Source: Spirochaetaceae bacterium (GTDB lineage Bacteria > Spirochaetota > Leptospiria > Leptospirales > Leptonemataceae). Taken from it: DNA of 64,000 bases. The position numbers and the translations under genes are program-made. A model generated the notes under the pieces. The model saw only the letters and a list, made by a program, of their open reading frames with translations, made no database searches and was not told the origin of the DNA. The stretch covers positions 310,001 through 374,000 of the forward strand of contig PCBI01000005.1 of NCBI GenBank assembly GCA_002730875.1, in the 5' to 3' direction. This document shows, in pieces, positions 1 through 8,508 of the stretch. Every line of letters starts with the position of its first letter. The first letter of the stretch is position 1.

Positions 1-1
1 G

Positions 2-622
2 GCAGGCTTTTGTATCTCGGAAAGCGAACTGACAAAGGAAGGGGGAGTCACAGTTGAGTTCGACTTCGGCGCCGGTTACGAAGAACAGAAGACGCTATTC
101 TACACACTCGACAAGTCGGACAAACACAAGGCAATTGACCTGGTAACCAATCGCGCAGTTAATAATAACTACGGCGAGTCACCGGAGCAGGAGATCGTGA
201 TTACTTCTGACAACTACGATCCAGGCTTTCGATCGTATGTGTTGCTGGATTCCGTCGGCTTCTGGAATTTTGACTTTCCGCGAACCGACCTGGCCTGTCT
301 GAATGTCGACGTTCAAGGAATGGATGCCGCTTTTTCCGGCCACGTTTTGTCGTTGGATCGCATCTCCGCCTACAGACTCTTAGGCGAAAACGGAAAGCTG
401 AAAACAGCCTTTCTACAAGGCGAAAGAAGCAAGATACTGGTTTTCAGTCTGGATAGCAAGCTCTACGGCATTTCCGATGAATTCCGTGTATGGAATAAAT
501 ACGGCCATTTCAAGCTTCCGGGTTCGCCCTGCCAGGAAATCGGCCCTATAGTGATGAAGCCGGTGCCCGATTATGCGAAGGATAACCCGGAGCGGTTCAA
601 GAAAGAACTGGGCCTGCGCTAG
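2..622 (+). CDS. 5'-truncated protein of unknown function, paralogue of the gene at 44769-46413
   Basis: The frame is open from the first bases of the window, so the gene starts to the left and only the last 206 residues are seen. A GTG at 197 is in frame but is probably internal. I do not recognise the family. The C-terminal part resembles the minus-strand gene ending at 44769: both have a GFWN-(F/L)-D-x-PR-x-DL-x-C block, then a (G/R)ER(S/F)(K/R)-(I/V)LV-(F/V)S block, a late Cys and a closing segment in which the residue before the final helix is Pro-rich or Ser-rich and the protein ends in a Gly-Leu pair. That paralogue begins with a lipoprotein-like signal, so this protein is probably exported too (inference). 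Confidence 0.75.
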   Translation, partial: AGFCISESELTKEGGVTVEFDFGAGYEEQKTLFYTLDKSDKHKAIDLVTNRAVNNNYGESPEQEIVITSDNYDPGFRSYVLLDSVGFWNFDFPRTDLACLNVDVQGMDAAFSGHVLSLDRISAYRLLGENGKLKTAFLQGERSKILVFSLDSKLYGISDEFRVWNKYGHFKLPGSPCQEIGPIVMKPVPDYAKDNPERFKKELGLR

Positions 623-890
623 CCCGACGCGTGGCGGTCCACGGCGGTCCCCGACGGTCCACCACCCCCTGGGCAGTCGCAGCAGTCTGAAAAAACCAAT
701 CACTGAATCGTGCAGCGACTAAACGGCATGGTAGCCTCATTCAAGTAATCTTCACAACTTCTTGCTGCAATACTGTTCTAATCCAGCCGGGCTTTTCCAG
801 CCCGGTAATTCAGGATCGCACCTTGCATGTAACCGCAAAGACCTGTGGTCGAATCCTGTCTCAGACGGCTGGACCGTTTGGAGGCAGGCA

Positions 891-1289
891 ATGGCAGAGC
901 ATTACGCAGAAATTCAAAAAGTAGAGGGTCCTTTTCGGGTAGAATACAACGGAAACGTTCTGGCCGAATCAGATTACGCCATGGAGTTGCAGGAGTATCA
1001 TCCTTCCTATGAATTTCAGCCCGTATACTATCTGCCGGACTCGGCGTTGCATAAGGACGAATTCCAGTCCAACGATCATCAGACCAGTTGCCCCATCAAG
1101 GGCAAGGCGGCCTATCTGGACTTGAAACTGGATGGAGAAACCGTAGAAAACATTGCCTGGACCTACCCCAATCCGCTGGAAAGCGCCCGGGAACTGGAAA
1201 ACACCTACGCATTTGATCCGGCCAAGAAAGTGAAGATTTTCCGTAACGGAGAACAGATTACTCGCTGGGGCATTCGCAAGAAGTCGTAG
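891..1289 (+). CDS. DUF427 domain protein
   Basis: A 132-residue protein that fits the DUF427 family (Pfam NTP_transf_9), small beta-rich proteins of unknown biochemical function found widely in bacteria. Family marks visible are an early NG-x-V-(L/I)-A-x-S segment, YYxP before the middle, a TSCPIKG core, the WTYPNP motif and a conserved YAFD near the end. The frame is open further upstream to an ATG at 762, but the ATG at 891 has GGAGG at 880-884 with six-base spacing and gives the normal family length, so I chose it. It stands alone between unrelated genes. Confidence 0.85.
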   Translation: MAEHYAEIQKVEGPFRVEYNGNVLAESDYAMELQEYHPSYEFQPVYYLPDSALHKDEFQSNDHQTSCPIKGKAAYLDLKLDGETVENIAWTYPNPLESARELENTYAFDPAKKVKIFRNGEQITRWGIRKKS

Positions 1290-1345
1290 CCAGATAGAAT
1301 CGCCATTATTGGTAGTCATCCGGCGACATTGATTAGAATGGCGAT

Positions 1346-1846
1346 ATGGAACCGCAGGAAAACCGAAATCGGCCGCGATGGCCGTTCATACTGATTGTAA
1401 TTCCGCCATTGCTTTTCGCATTGGGAGTGTTCCTGGATCACCGGGAAGAAGCGATTCTGCAGCGGATGCAAAGCGCTTCCGGCCAGATTCAGAAGGCTGA
1501 AGTTTACTCCAAAGGCCAGGGCGAATCCACCACCTATCACCTGGATTTAAGGTACGAATACACGATCGCGGAGCGAGATTATTCAGGGTACAAAATCGGT
1601 CTGGCCAACATCATGTATAACGAGAAAGCAGAGGCTCTGGAAGTCTTAAAGAAATACCCGAAGGGTTCGCAGGTTACGGTGTACTACGATCCGCAAGATC
1701 CGGAACTGGCTGTACTCGAAAAAAGCGAACCCGGCAACGGCGCCATGACCATGGCACTTTCGGTAATCCTGCTTCTGATCCTATGGCCCGTGGCATTCCT
1801 GGTCTTATGGCAGGCGCGAAAGAACCAGACCAGCGCAAAGCTTTGA
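1346..1846 (+). CDS. DUF3592 membrane protein
   Basis: A 166-residue protein with a hydrophobic segment at about residues 12-29, an extracytoplasmic middle region and a second membrane segment at about 134-156. The middle carries the pattern of DUF3592 proteins: a Tyr-rich beta region followed by a YPKG-(S/Q)-x-V-x-VYYDP-x-x-P motif. Function is unknown for the family. A second member lies at 34435-34935 with the same YYDP-(Q/D)-(D/E)-P signature. No strong ribosome binding site is visible before the ATG. A 25-bp tandem repeat starts 17 bases after the stop. Confidence 0.75.
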   Translation: MEPQENRNRPRWPFILIVIPPLLFALGVFLDHREEAILQRMQSASGQIQKAEVYSKGQGESTTYHLDLRYEYTIAERDYSGYKIGLANIMYNEKAEALEVLKKYPKGSQVTVYYDPQDPELAVLEKSEPGNGAMTMALSVILLLILWPVAFLVLWQARKNQTSAKL

Positions 1847-1862
1847 ATTCGCGGCGCCGAAT

Positions 1863-1980
1863 GATTGCGCAGGGGACGACGTAGGGCGATTGCACAGGGG
1901 ACGACGTAGGGCGATTGCGCAAGGGACGACGTAGGGAGACTTCGCGGAGGACGACGTAGGGCGACTGCGCAGGGGACGCG
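1863..1980. repeat. 25-bp tandem repeat
   Basis: The 12-mer GACGACGTAGGG recurs at 1875, 1900, 1925 and 1950, exactly 25 bases apart, with a partial unit at each end. Unit three and four differ by a few substitutions in the inter-core part (GCGATTGCGCA versus GAGACTTCGCG). The period is not a multiple of three, so it is not a coding repeat. It lies between two convergent genes and is VNTR-like. Confidence 0.85.
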
Positions 1981-2127
1981 TGCAATGAGCTCGCGTTCTA
2001 GCGAACCGCCATTCTCCAGCGCTCCTTTCCAATTAATGATGTCGCCAGGACTCGGCGCGCAGTCAGGTTTTATCCCGGGACGCGACTATAACCTGTTATC
2101 GATGAGATCCCGTCAGTCTCCAACAGC

Positions 2128-4911
2128 TCAAACCACGCGGTCCGTTTTGAGTTGTTCCTGTAGCTTGAGCGCTTTTTCGTTGTCTGGTTCCGCTTCCAGT
2201 ACCTGCTCCAGGAAATTGCTGGCCCGGCCCTGATTGCCCAGTGCGGCATAGATTCGGGCCAGGTTGAGCAGATACCGTGTATTGTGCGGTTCACGAAGCC
2301 GAATTCTTTCGCCGTAATCCGCGGCCTTCTTCAACTGTCCGCTTCGTGCCGCCGAGTAGCTCACCGCATATAGCATCTCGGTATCGGCGGGCTTGAGAAA
2401 GGCATAGTCTTCAGCTACGGACAGTGCCCTTTTGAAGTCTTTCTGCCTTAGATATGACTGGGCCAATAGACGAATCAACAGCGTTTCCCGGGTTTCTTCA
2501 ATCCCGGCATCTTCCAGAAGGTTGGCCACACGAGCGAAATCTCCGGCCTTATAGGCTTCCAGAGCTTTGTCATGGAGCGTGCGATACTCGGACGAAACGT
2601 CCGGAAGCGGCTTGATCAGATCCTCGCGATACCCGATGCGAAGCAAAGACAGGTCGTCGGTGAGTTCGCCTTCCGAAAGAAGCGAGTCCACTATCTTTTC
2701 CAGATCTCCGCCATTGCTTTCCACATGTCGCAGAAACACGTTCTCGTCATGCTGCAAGGATTCGCTCCCGTCCGAATTATGCAGCAGTAAGTCGTCCCGG
2801 CCATCCGATCCCGCAATCAGTACATCTCCGGGCTCCAACTGGATCGTCTTAACGAAAATCGTAGAGTCCACTCCCTGCGTGCCCAGTTTTCGGAAATCCA
2901 GATCCGCTTCGATGAAGTCTGCCTTGCCCTGCCGGTACAGCACGGACCACGGGTGCTCCGCATTGATTAGATACACCAGACCGCTGTCATCGTCTACCAG
3001 GCCAAAAACCAGGGAAATCAGCATGCTACCATCGAAGGTCTCAAATACCTTGTGCAATTCAATGAAGGCATTCTTCAGCCATCGCTCGGGATGATGTTTG
3101 GAGGCTTCCCCCGAAAGCATGGTTCGATCCACAATAGCCTCCAGAACGGCGCCCAGAACCAACGCGCCCCCGGCTCCCTGCATGGATTTTCCCATGGCAT
3201 CGGCATTCATAAAAAGAGTATAGGGTCGGCCCAGAAGCTTGATGGATTCGGCCATACACAGGTCGCCGCCGATTTCATCGCTCCACTTTCTAAACTGGAA
3301 GCTCTTTTTCTGACGGACAACAAAGTCCACGTTTACCGTTTCGCTTCGTGCACGGTTGGACTGTAGCGGTCGTAAAAGCAAAGACGTAAGAAAATAGTCC
3401 CCATCCTGCTGATCCTTCAACTCCTGCACGCGATTCAGTGTCTTCTGAAGCTCGGCTGTCCGTTCCTGCACTTTCTCTTCCAGACGATCCGCATAATCCT
3501 TTAACTTGGCCTGCGCATCGCGAATAGAAACTACCATTCCGTTGAAATAATGGCCCAGCTCTCCGATCTCGTCTTCTACGCGAACCTTCACATTGGCGCT
3601 CAGATCCCCTTCATCTACCTTTTTCACCGCACCCAGAAGCTCCATCAAGGGCTTGATCAATGCGCCGCTAAAGAAGAGAGGAAAGCCCGCCACCAGAACC
3701 AGAACTACGATCAAGAGCAGGATGGTTAGTGTCGAGGCTCCCTGATGCACATACTGGCGATAGGATAGATACGGAAAACCTACTTCGTACGATTTGGCCA
3801 CCTGACCCGGATCGCTGGTATCCTGCAGCACGTAGCTAACGTAACGGATTCGCTCATCGCCCTGCCGGGCCATCTGAAACTTGCCGGTCTGAAGATCTGA
3901 TTTGCTCTGTCGCGGTGTCGACTGCCCATCCTCGGAAGCTTCATAGGAGTTCAGAAATTCCAGTTCGGGCAGTACCGCCTCGCGCAGGCCATCCCCGGCG
4001 CTGTAGTACTGTACGGATCCGTCCGCCTTTCGCAGAAAGAGCGGGGATACCAGCGGATCGGTGAGCCTTTGTTCGTAGGCGGCCCGGGCCTCCTTCGACC
4101 TTAGCTGATCGTATGCGCGGGTCCTTTCGCTCAGAACCGAAAAGCTTAAAGCTTGCATTACCAGCAGAAGCGTTACCATGCTAATTCCAATGATTTTGGC
4201 CAGGAAGCTGGTACGATCCCTGGTATTGTTCATGTAGATGACGGTGATGGCGAAGAGACCCAGAACCACGGTAAGCGAAAATGTAGTCTGGAACACATCT
4301 CTCCCGATCACACCGTCGCGACTGAGCGAATTGGTAAGGCCCTGGGCGAAACCGCAGGCGAAGAGAAAGACAACGATTCCAATGACGGGCCACCGTTCCC
4401 TTCCTTTGGTAACGATTATCTTCGCCACCCCCGCGCTTAATTGGGCCACAGTGTTCAGAAGGATTACGAGGGCCACAACCTTTGTGCCCTTCTCGGCGAC
4501 GAAGTCCCAATAGTGTCCGTCGAAATGATATACAACCGAGGCATTAAGCGAATCGACAAAGAAGAAGGCCGCCGCCACCGTGATAATGACCAGTTGAACC
4601 ATCAATAACCACCGCGAAAACCGGGGCCAGCGGTTCGTAGGATACCGCAAATAGAGATGCGTGGGCATGACTGACATCGCCAGACCGAAAGGTACGGTAA
4701 TCCATCGATGATAGGCGGCCGCCGAATCCAGGAATGTAGAGGAAATGAAGTAAGCGACATTCATCATCCCCGCACAAATGAGTAGAACTGCCAGGAACCG
4801 CATGGCAGTAGAACCGCCCTTTACCGACAGAAAGTAGATTCCCATGGTGAGGCCCATGGTGAGACCTATGAGCGAGCTAACGGAATAATAGGTTAAGAAG
4901 AAAGAATCCAT
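2128..4911 (-). CDS. 7TM-HAMP-SpoIIE/PP2C phosphatase with C-terminal TPRs
   Basis: A 927-residue membrane signalling protein. Residues 1-228 hold about seven membrane helices; a further helix at about 238-258 precedes a periplasmic sensor loop (260-393); another helix (394-418) leads into a HAMP domain (419-470), a coiled coil (470-505), a SpoIIE-type PP2C phosphatase domain (about 535-760) and TPR-like helices (775-927). Metal-binding acidic positions are visible in GGD, NADAMGKS, GSDG and TDD motifs. Such enzymes dephosphorylate Ser/Thr of anti-anti-sigma factors or similar partners; no partner gene is adjacent. The combined 7TM and HAMP sensor plus TPR output is typical of Leptospirales. 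Start is the only good ATG at the open end of the first helix. Confidence 0.9.
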   Translation of the reverse strand: MDSFFLTYYSVSSLIGLTMGLTMGIYFLSVKGGSTAMRFLAVLLICAGMMNVAYFISSTFLDSAAAYHRWITVPFGLAMSVMPTHLYLRYPTNRWPRFSRWLLMVQLVIITVAAAFFFVDSLNASVVYHFDGHYWDFVAEKGTKVVALVILLNTVAQLSAGVAKIIVTKGRERWPVIGIVVFLFACGFAQGLTNSLSRDGVIGRDVFQTTFSLTVVLGLFAITVIYMNNTRDRTSFLAKIIGISMVTLLLVMQALSFSVLSERTRAYDQLRSKEARAAYEQRLTDPLVSPLFLRKADGSVQYYSAGDGLREAVLPELEFLNSYEASEDGQSTPRQSKSDLQTGKFQMARQGDERIRYVSYVLQDTSDPGQVAKSYEVGFPYLSYRQYVHQGASTLTILLLIVVLVLVAGFPLFFSGALIKPLMELLGAVKKVDEGDLSANVKVRVEDEIGELGHYFNGMVVSIRDAQAKLKDYADRLEEKVQERTAELQKTLNRVQELKDQQDGDYFLTSLLLRPLQSNRARSETVNVDFVVRQKKSFQFRKWSDEIGGDLCMAESIKLLGRPYTLFMNADAMGKSMQGAGGALVLGAVLEAIVDRTMLSGEASKHHPERWLKNAFIELHKVFETFDGSMLISLVFGLVDDDSGLVYLINAEHPWSVLYRQGKADFIEADLDFRKLGTQGVDSTIFVKTIQLEPGDVLIAGSDGRDDLLLHNSDGSESLQHDENVFLRHVESNGGDLEKIVDSLLSEGELTDDLSLLRIGYREDLIKPLPDVSSEYRTLHDKALEAYKAGDFARVANLLEDAGIEETRETLLIRLLAQSYLRQKDFKRALSVAEDYAFLKPADTEMLYAVSYSAARSGQLKKAADYGERIRLREPHNTRYLLNLARIYAALGNQGRASNFLEQVLEAEPDNEKALKLQEQLKTDRVV

Positions 4912-5255
4912 ACCAGGTAAGAAACGTAGATCATGCCTAGATCAGGTCAAGCTTGCTTTGAGTTTTTTGAACCGACTTTGTTGCAGCTCATTTTGCGATG
5001 CAACAAATCCCCCGGGAGGGCGGGATGCCCGGCCCGTTAAGAAAATTCTCCGAAACCTTACGGGAAAGACAACGGCGGAGCAGGTGTCCTGCGTACCGAA
5101 CAAGGGCGACGGCTATGGGCCCATTGAACAGGGTCATGCCTGCGACGTTCGTATCCGGGGCCCCTACCATGATGGCGGCGCGCCCGGCAAACACTGTAAC
5201 TACTGTTCCAACGGTGTCTGTCCCGGCCGCTTCACGACCAGGACAGATCCTTTAC
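4912..5255. other. intergenic region with one strong hairpin
   Basis: The 344 bases between the esterase gene and the phosphatase gene (both minus strand) hold no ORF I can support. The only clear structure is the inverted repeat TTTGTTGCA/TGCAACAAA at 4977-4985 and 4999-5007. Confidence 0.6.
4977..5007. promoter_or_regulatory. 9-bp perfect inverted repeat upstream of the phosphatase gene
   Basis: TTTGTTGCA and TGCAACAAA are separated by 13 bases, 66 bases before the phosphatase start. There is no T-run on either side, so an operator or a mRNA leader hairpin is more likely than an intrinsic terminator. Function is inferred only. Confidence 0.35.
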
Positions 5256-6947
5256 TCAGGGAACTACGGGGATGCTGAGCTCCGATTGCACCGAAGAAGG
5301 CAACTCCAAACTAACTTTGAAGGAACTCTGATCCGGCGAAGCATACTGCGCGTCGAAGGTATCCACAACCAGAGCCAGTCGCGATCCGCCGGAAAGATTG
5401 TAAGACACTGCGTTTAGATCCACAGAAATATTCTGTGCTACGCCGGGAGTAAGCCCGTGAACGGTTACCACTCCATGAGTGATCAAGGTACCCCAGTCCA
5501 GAAGGTTCCTCTCATAGAGGTATACTACGAACTGCGCCGAAGGCTTATCGCTTTTTACTCTAAGCTTCAGCTCTGGCGTTCCGCGTATCTTCATTCCGCC
5601 CCAGTAGATTCCGCTTCTAAATACTTCGCCATGCCAATCGGAAACGGAAGGCAAATACAAGGTTACCGGAGCTGAAAGGTGAGATTCCAGTATGGGCGAC
5701 AGGATGGGAATTCCAGTCGAGGCAAAGGTATCTTTTCCATTGTAGAATCGTTCGCTGCCCCCTGAAGAGTTTGGATCATCATCCAGAGAAGGGGCGCGAA
5801 ACCAACCGGAAGGTCGCAGGTAGAGAACCTCGGCCGTCTGATTCACTGGCGGCCAGGAAGTGAATTCGTCCCTATCTCCGGAGAGCTTCCTTTGTATAGT
5901 TACGGGATTCTTGTCCATGATCCCGGTGCTTTCGCCCTTTAGCCAGTAATCGAACCAGTCATAGGCATTGTCCCATACATAGTTGGAGATTCCGATCAGG
6001 CCAGTGATTTCTGCGGTAGCATGGATGCCCTGGTTTAGATCCAATCGTTTTGGCCCCTGGAGTTCAGTATAGAACTCTACGATACCGTTCGGCGCGAAGA
6101 GGTTATCCTGAAGATTGTTACTGATATAGAGCGGCTTATTTGCTGAATTGATTCCGTCGATGTAGGTCTTCACCGAACGCTCCGACGCCCATTGCTGAAC
6201 AAACTCAATTTCTCGATTGTCCAGAAGTCGATTGAAGTTCTCTCGGATGATAGGGTCCATCCGGCCGGTTAGCGCTCCGGAAAGTAACAATAGTTGTCCC
6301 CATACCATCCGGGGAGTGCGGTTTCCGTACAGCGATCGCTCCAGGTCCGTCCAGCCGCTCATAGCGACGGCAGTCTTGATTCGATCTTCTTTCGCGAGGC
6401 CAAGCATACTGATTCCGGCTCCGTAGGAGATACCGGCCATACCGATGTTTTGCGAATCCACCGGAGTGTTCGCCTCCATCCAATCCAGTACAGCGCTTAA
6501 ATCCTGCATGTCCGATGGTCCGGCCACATTGATCAGGCCTTCCGACTTTCCAAATCCACGGGTGCTGTAGCTAAGAACTATGTAGCCCTTCTTTGCCATT
6601 TTGGCGGCCGGAACTTTGTATTCGAACTCGTCCATGGCCCAGCTGTTTACAAACACAATGGCCGGGTATCTTGAGTCGGCGCTCATTCCGGCCGGTATGT
6701 AGATGTTGGCGGATAGCTTTGTGCCATCGGCGCTTTCAATCCATAGATCTTCCTGATAATCGAAGCTTCCATCATCCAGGGCATCAAAGGCGGCCTGAAT
6801 GGATTCCCGGTTCACTACCGGGTCTTGCCCGGGGCTCGTAAGCAGTATTGCCGCGGACAGATCTTCCTGGTTGTTTTCTGGCGCACATCCGATGGACAGA
6901 GACACAACTCCCGCCCACAGGACTGCTGCCCTGATCAATGGTTTCAT
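5256..6947 (-). CDS. CocE/NonD family alpha/beta hydrolase lipoprotein
   Basis: A 563-residue protein of the CocE/X-Pro dipeptidyl-peptidase family (Pfam S15 plus C-terminal galactose-binding-like domain), which hydrolyse esters or acyl-peptide bonds. The nucleophile motif is GISYGAG (Ser about residue 174); an Asp in NNLQDNLFAP and a His in NQGIHAT fit the other catalytic residues. The N-terminus is a lipoprotein signal ending LSIGC (Cys about 21), so it is probably exported and membrane anchored. The ATG at 6947 is chosen because AGGAGAG (6953-6959 region) precedes it at proper distance; a GTG two codons earlier overlaps that site. Substrate cannot be told. Confidence 0.88.
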   Translation of the reverse strand: MKPLIRAAVLWAGVVSLSIGCAPENNQEDLSAAILLTSPGQDPVVNRESIQAAFDALDDGSFDYQEDLWIESADGTKLSANIYIPAGMSADSRYPAIVFVNSWAMDEFEYKVPAAKMAKKGYIVLSYSTRGFGKSEGLINVAGPSDMQDLSAVLDWMEANTPVDSQNIGMAGISYGAGISMLGLAKEDRIKTAVAMSGWTDLERSLYGNRTPRMVWGQLLLLSGALTGRMDPIIRENFNRLLDNREIEFVQQWASERSVKTYIDGINSANKPLYISNNLQDNLFAPNGIVEFYTELQGPKRLDLNQGIHATAEITGLIGISNYVWDNAYDWFDYWLKGESTGIMDKNPVTIQRKLSGDRDEFTSWPPVNQTAEVLYLRPSGWFRAPSLDDDPNSSGGSERFYNGKDTFASTGIPILSPILESHLSAPVTLYLPSVSDWHGEVFRSGIYWGGMKIRGTPELKLRVKSDKPSAQFVVYLYERNLLDWGTLITHGVVTVHGLTPGVAQNISVDLNAVSYNLSGGSRLALVVDTFDAQYASPDQSSFKVSLELPSSVQSELSIPVVP

Positions 6948-7202
6948 AAACACTCTCCTGTTATCCGGCCCCGGATTTCGGGTAACCGGTTCTATTTTTG
7001 TTTTTCAGGAGCCACCGCCGAATCCGGCCGGAAGCCCTGATGCCAGAAGAGTAGTCCACGAGCACTAAGAAATCGACCGGGATTATAATCCCAAAGTCTT
7101 ATATCACGATCCTGGACGTTTTTTTGGAAACCGGGCTGCAAAACTCACCACCCCGGTGGCCAAAAGCGGCTATGGGGATGGCAAAGGGCCGGCCCTTTGG
7201 AT

Positions 7203-8303
7203 TCAGGAATCAGGGGTAGGAAGAGCGTTGCCCTGCTCTCTCAGGTATTCCCTGGGAGACATACCCATCTCGGCTTTGAAGGCCAGATTGAAGTTGGCCT
7301 TACTGTTGAATCCGCAGCGATAAGCAATGGACAGAACGCTGGCATCCTGCTCCTGGCGCAGTTGTCGGGCAGCCTCCCGCACCCGATATCCGTTGATGAA
7401 ACGCGCAAAGTTTGTGCCCTGAATCCGGTTTAGATATTCGGAGAGCTGATAGCTTTTAACACCTGCACGGTCGGCCAACTCGCCCACGGAAAGGTTCTCT
7501 TCCAGATACACCTTTTCCTTTAGCAGGGTATCCAATCGTTTTGCCAGCGCCTGTAGATCCACGCCTTCGAGCCTGGAGCTACGCGCCTGCTGAATGGCCT
7601 TTTCGTATTTCTCTCCCAGATGTGGATGTCGGGCCGAGCTTACCCAGATTAGCATGGTATAGACAGCCAGGATGCTGGCGGCGCCGTAGATCCAGTCGAG
7701 ATATCGAAATAGATAGGCTACAAGAAAGAACACTGTTCCCAGAAATCCGCCCGCAACAATGCCAATGAGAATTCGCAAAGCTCCCTGTTCCTTTAATTTC
7801 TGAAAATCCAGGTTATGACCGATGAAATGCCAGATCATGCCATACATTACCAGCCCGTACATGAGCCCGGCAATCATAGTAGAATCCAGCCAGTGGAGAC
7901 CGCCGTTGTTGAAGTATTGCACTGGCAGGTGGCTGAATTCGGCAGGTCTGAGTACGGCGAGCAAGAGGTACACGGCCATAATCACAATACCTGGCGCATA
8001 GGGAACGAGTTGACGGTAGCTAAACTCCCTCTCCGGCTCAATGTAGCAGACGGCCAGCCAGTACATGCTGGGAGCCAGAAACCAGCTTACGGGAACATAG
8101 ATATGGTTCAGCCATGAAGCGGAAGCGTACAGGGCTTCATGGTTCAGATACACATAGAGGTAAATGGTAGCCCCGGCGAAGCGAAGAACAGCCATCCATA
8201 GAGACACAGGCGACAACCTGCGCTCCAGTAATCCCCGAAAGGCCGAAAGGATCGTAAAGACGGCCATGAAGGAAATACTCCATCCTACAAGAAATGTAAG
8301 CAT
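7203..8303 (-). CDS. membrane-embedded AraC family transcriptional regulator
   Basis: A 366-residue protein with seven hydrophobic helices in the first ~235 residues followed by a cytosolic two-HTH AraC/XylS DNA-binding domain. The HTH region shows the usual SVGELADRAG helix, the YRVREAAR segment and the family signature around SIAYRCGF-N-S-K-x-NFN-x-AFK, ending in a GMSPREY motif. The membrane part probably senses a signal and the protein regulates from the membrane. The frame is open to an ATG at 8375, but the ATG at 8303 starts directly at the first helix. Three similar 7TM or membrane AraC proteins lie elsewhere in the window. Confidence 0.85.
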   Translation of the reverse strand: MLTFLVGWSISFMAVFTILSAFRGLLERRLSPVSLWMAVLRFAGATIYLYVYLNHEALYASASWLNHIYVPVSWFLAPSMYWLAVCYIEPEREFSYRQLVPYAPGIVIMAVYLLLAVLRPAEFSHLPVQYFNNGGLHWLDSTMIAGLMYGLVMYGMIWHFIGHNLDFQKLKEQGALRILIGIVAGGFLGTVFFLVAYLFRYLDWIYGAASILAVYTMLIWVSSARHPHLGEKYEKAIQQARSSRLEGVDLQALAKRLDTLLKEKVYLEENLSVGELADRAGVKSYQLSEYLNRIQGTNFARFINGYRVREAARQLRQEQDASVLSIAYRCGFNSKANFNLAFKAEMGMSPREYLREQGNALPTPDS

Positions 8304-8508
8304 CAGATTTGACCTGTTTGGTTCCCCACTCGCATTCAACGGAACTCGGCCAACGATCCCGCCGGCAATCCGCATTCAAAGCATTAATTCGGACGACTTC
8401 CGCTCGGCGCTACTCCTCCCAGGCTTGAGTCCAACGACTCTCGGCCGCCGTTACCCTTGATCGACTTAAGCCCAACCACTCCCCGCCAGGCTCCACCGTA
8501 CAGAGAGT

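Noticed and set aside
1863-1980. CRISPR array
   Set aside because: The 25-bp units are contiguous without variable spacers and no cas genes are present.
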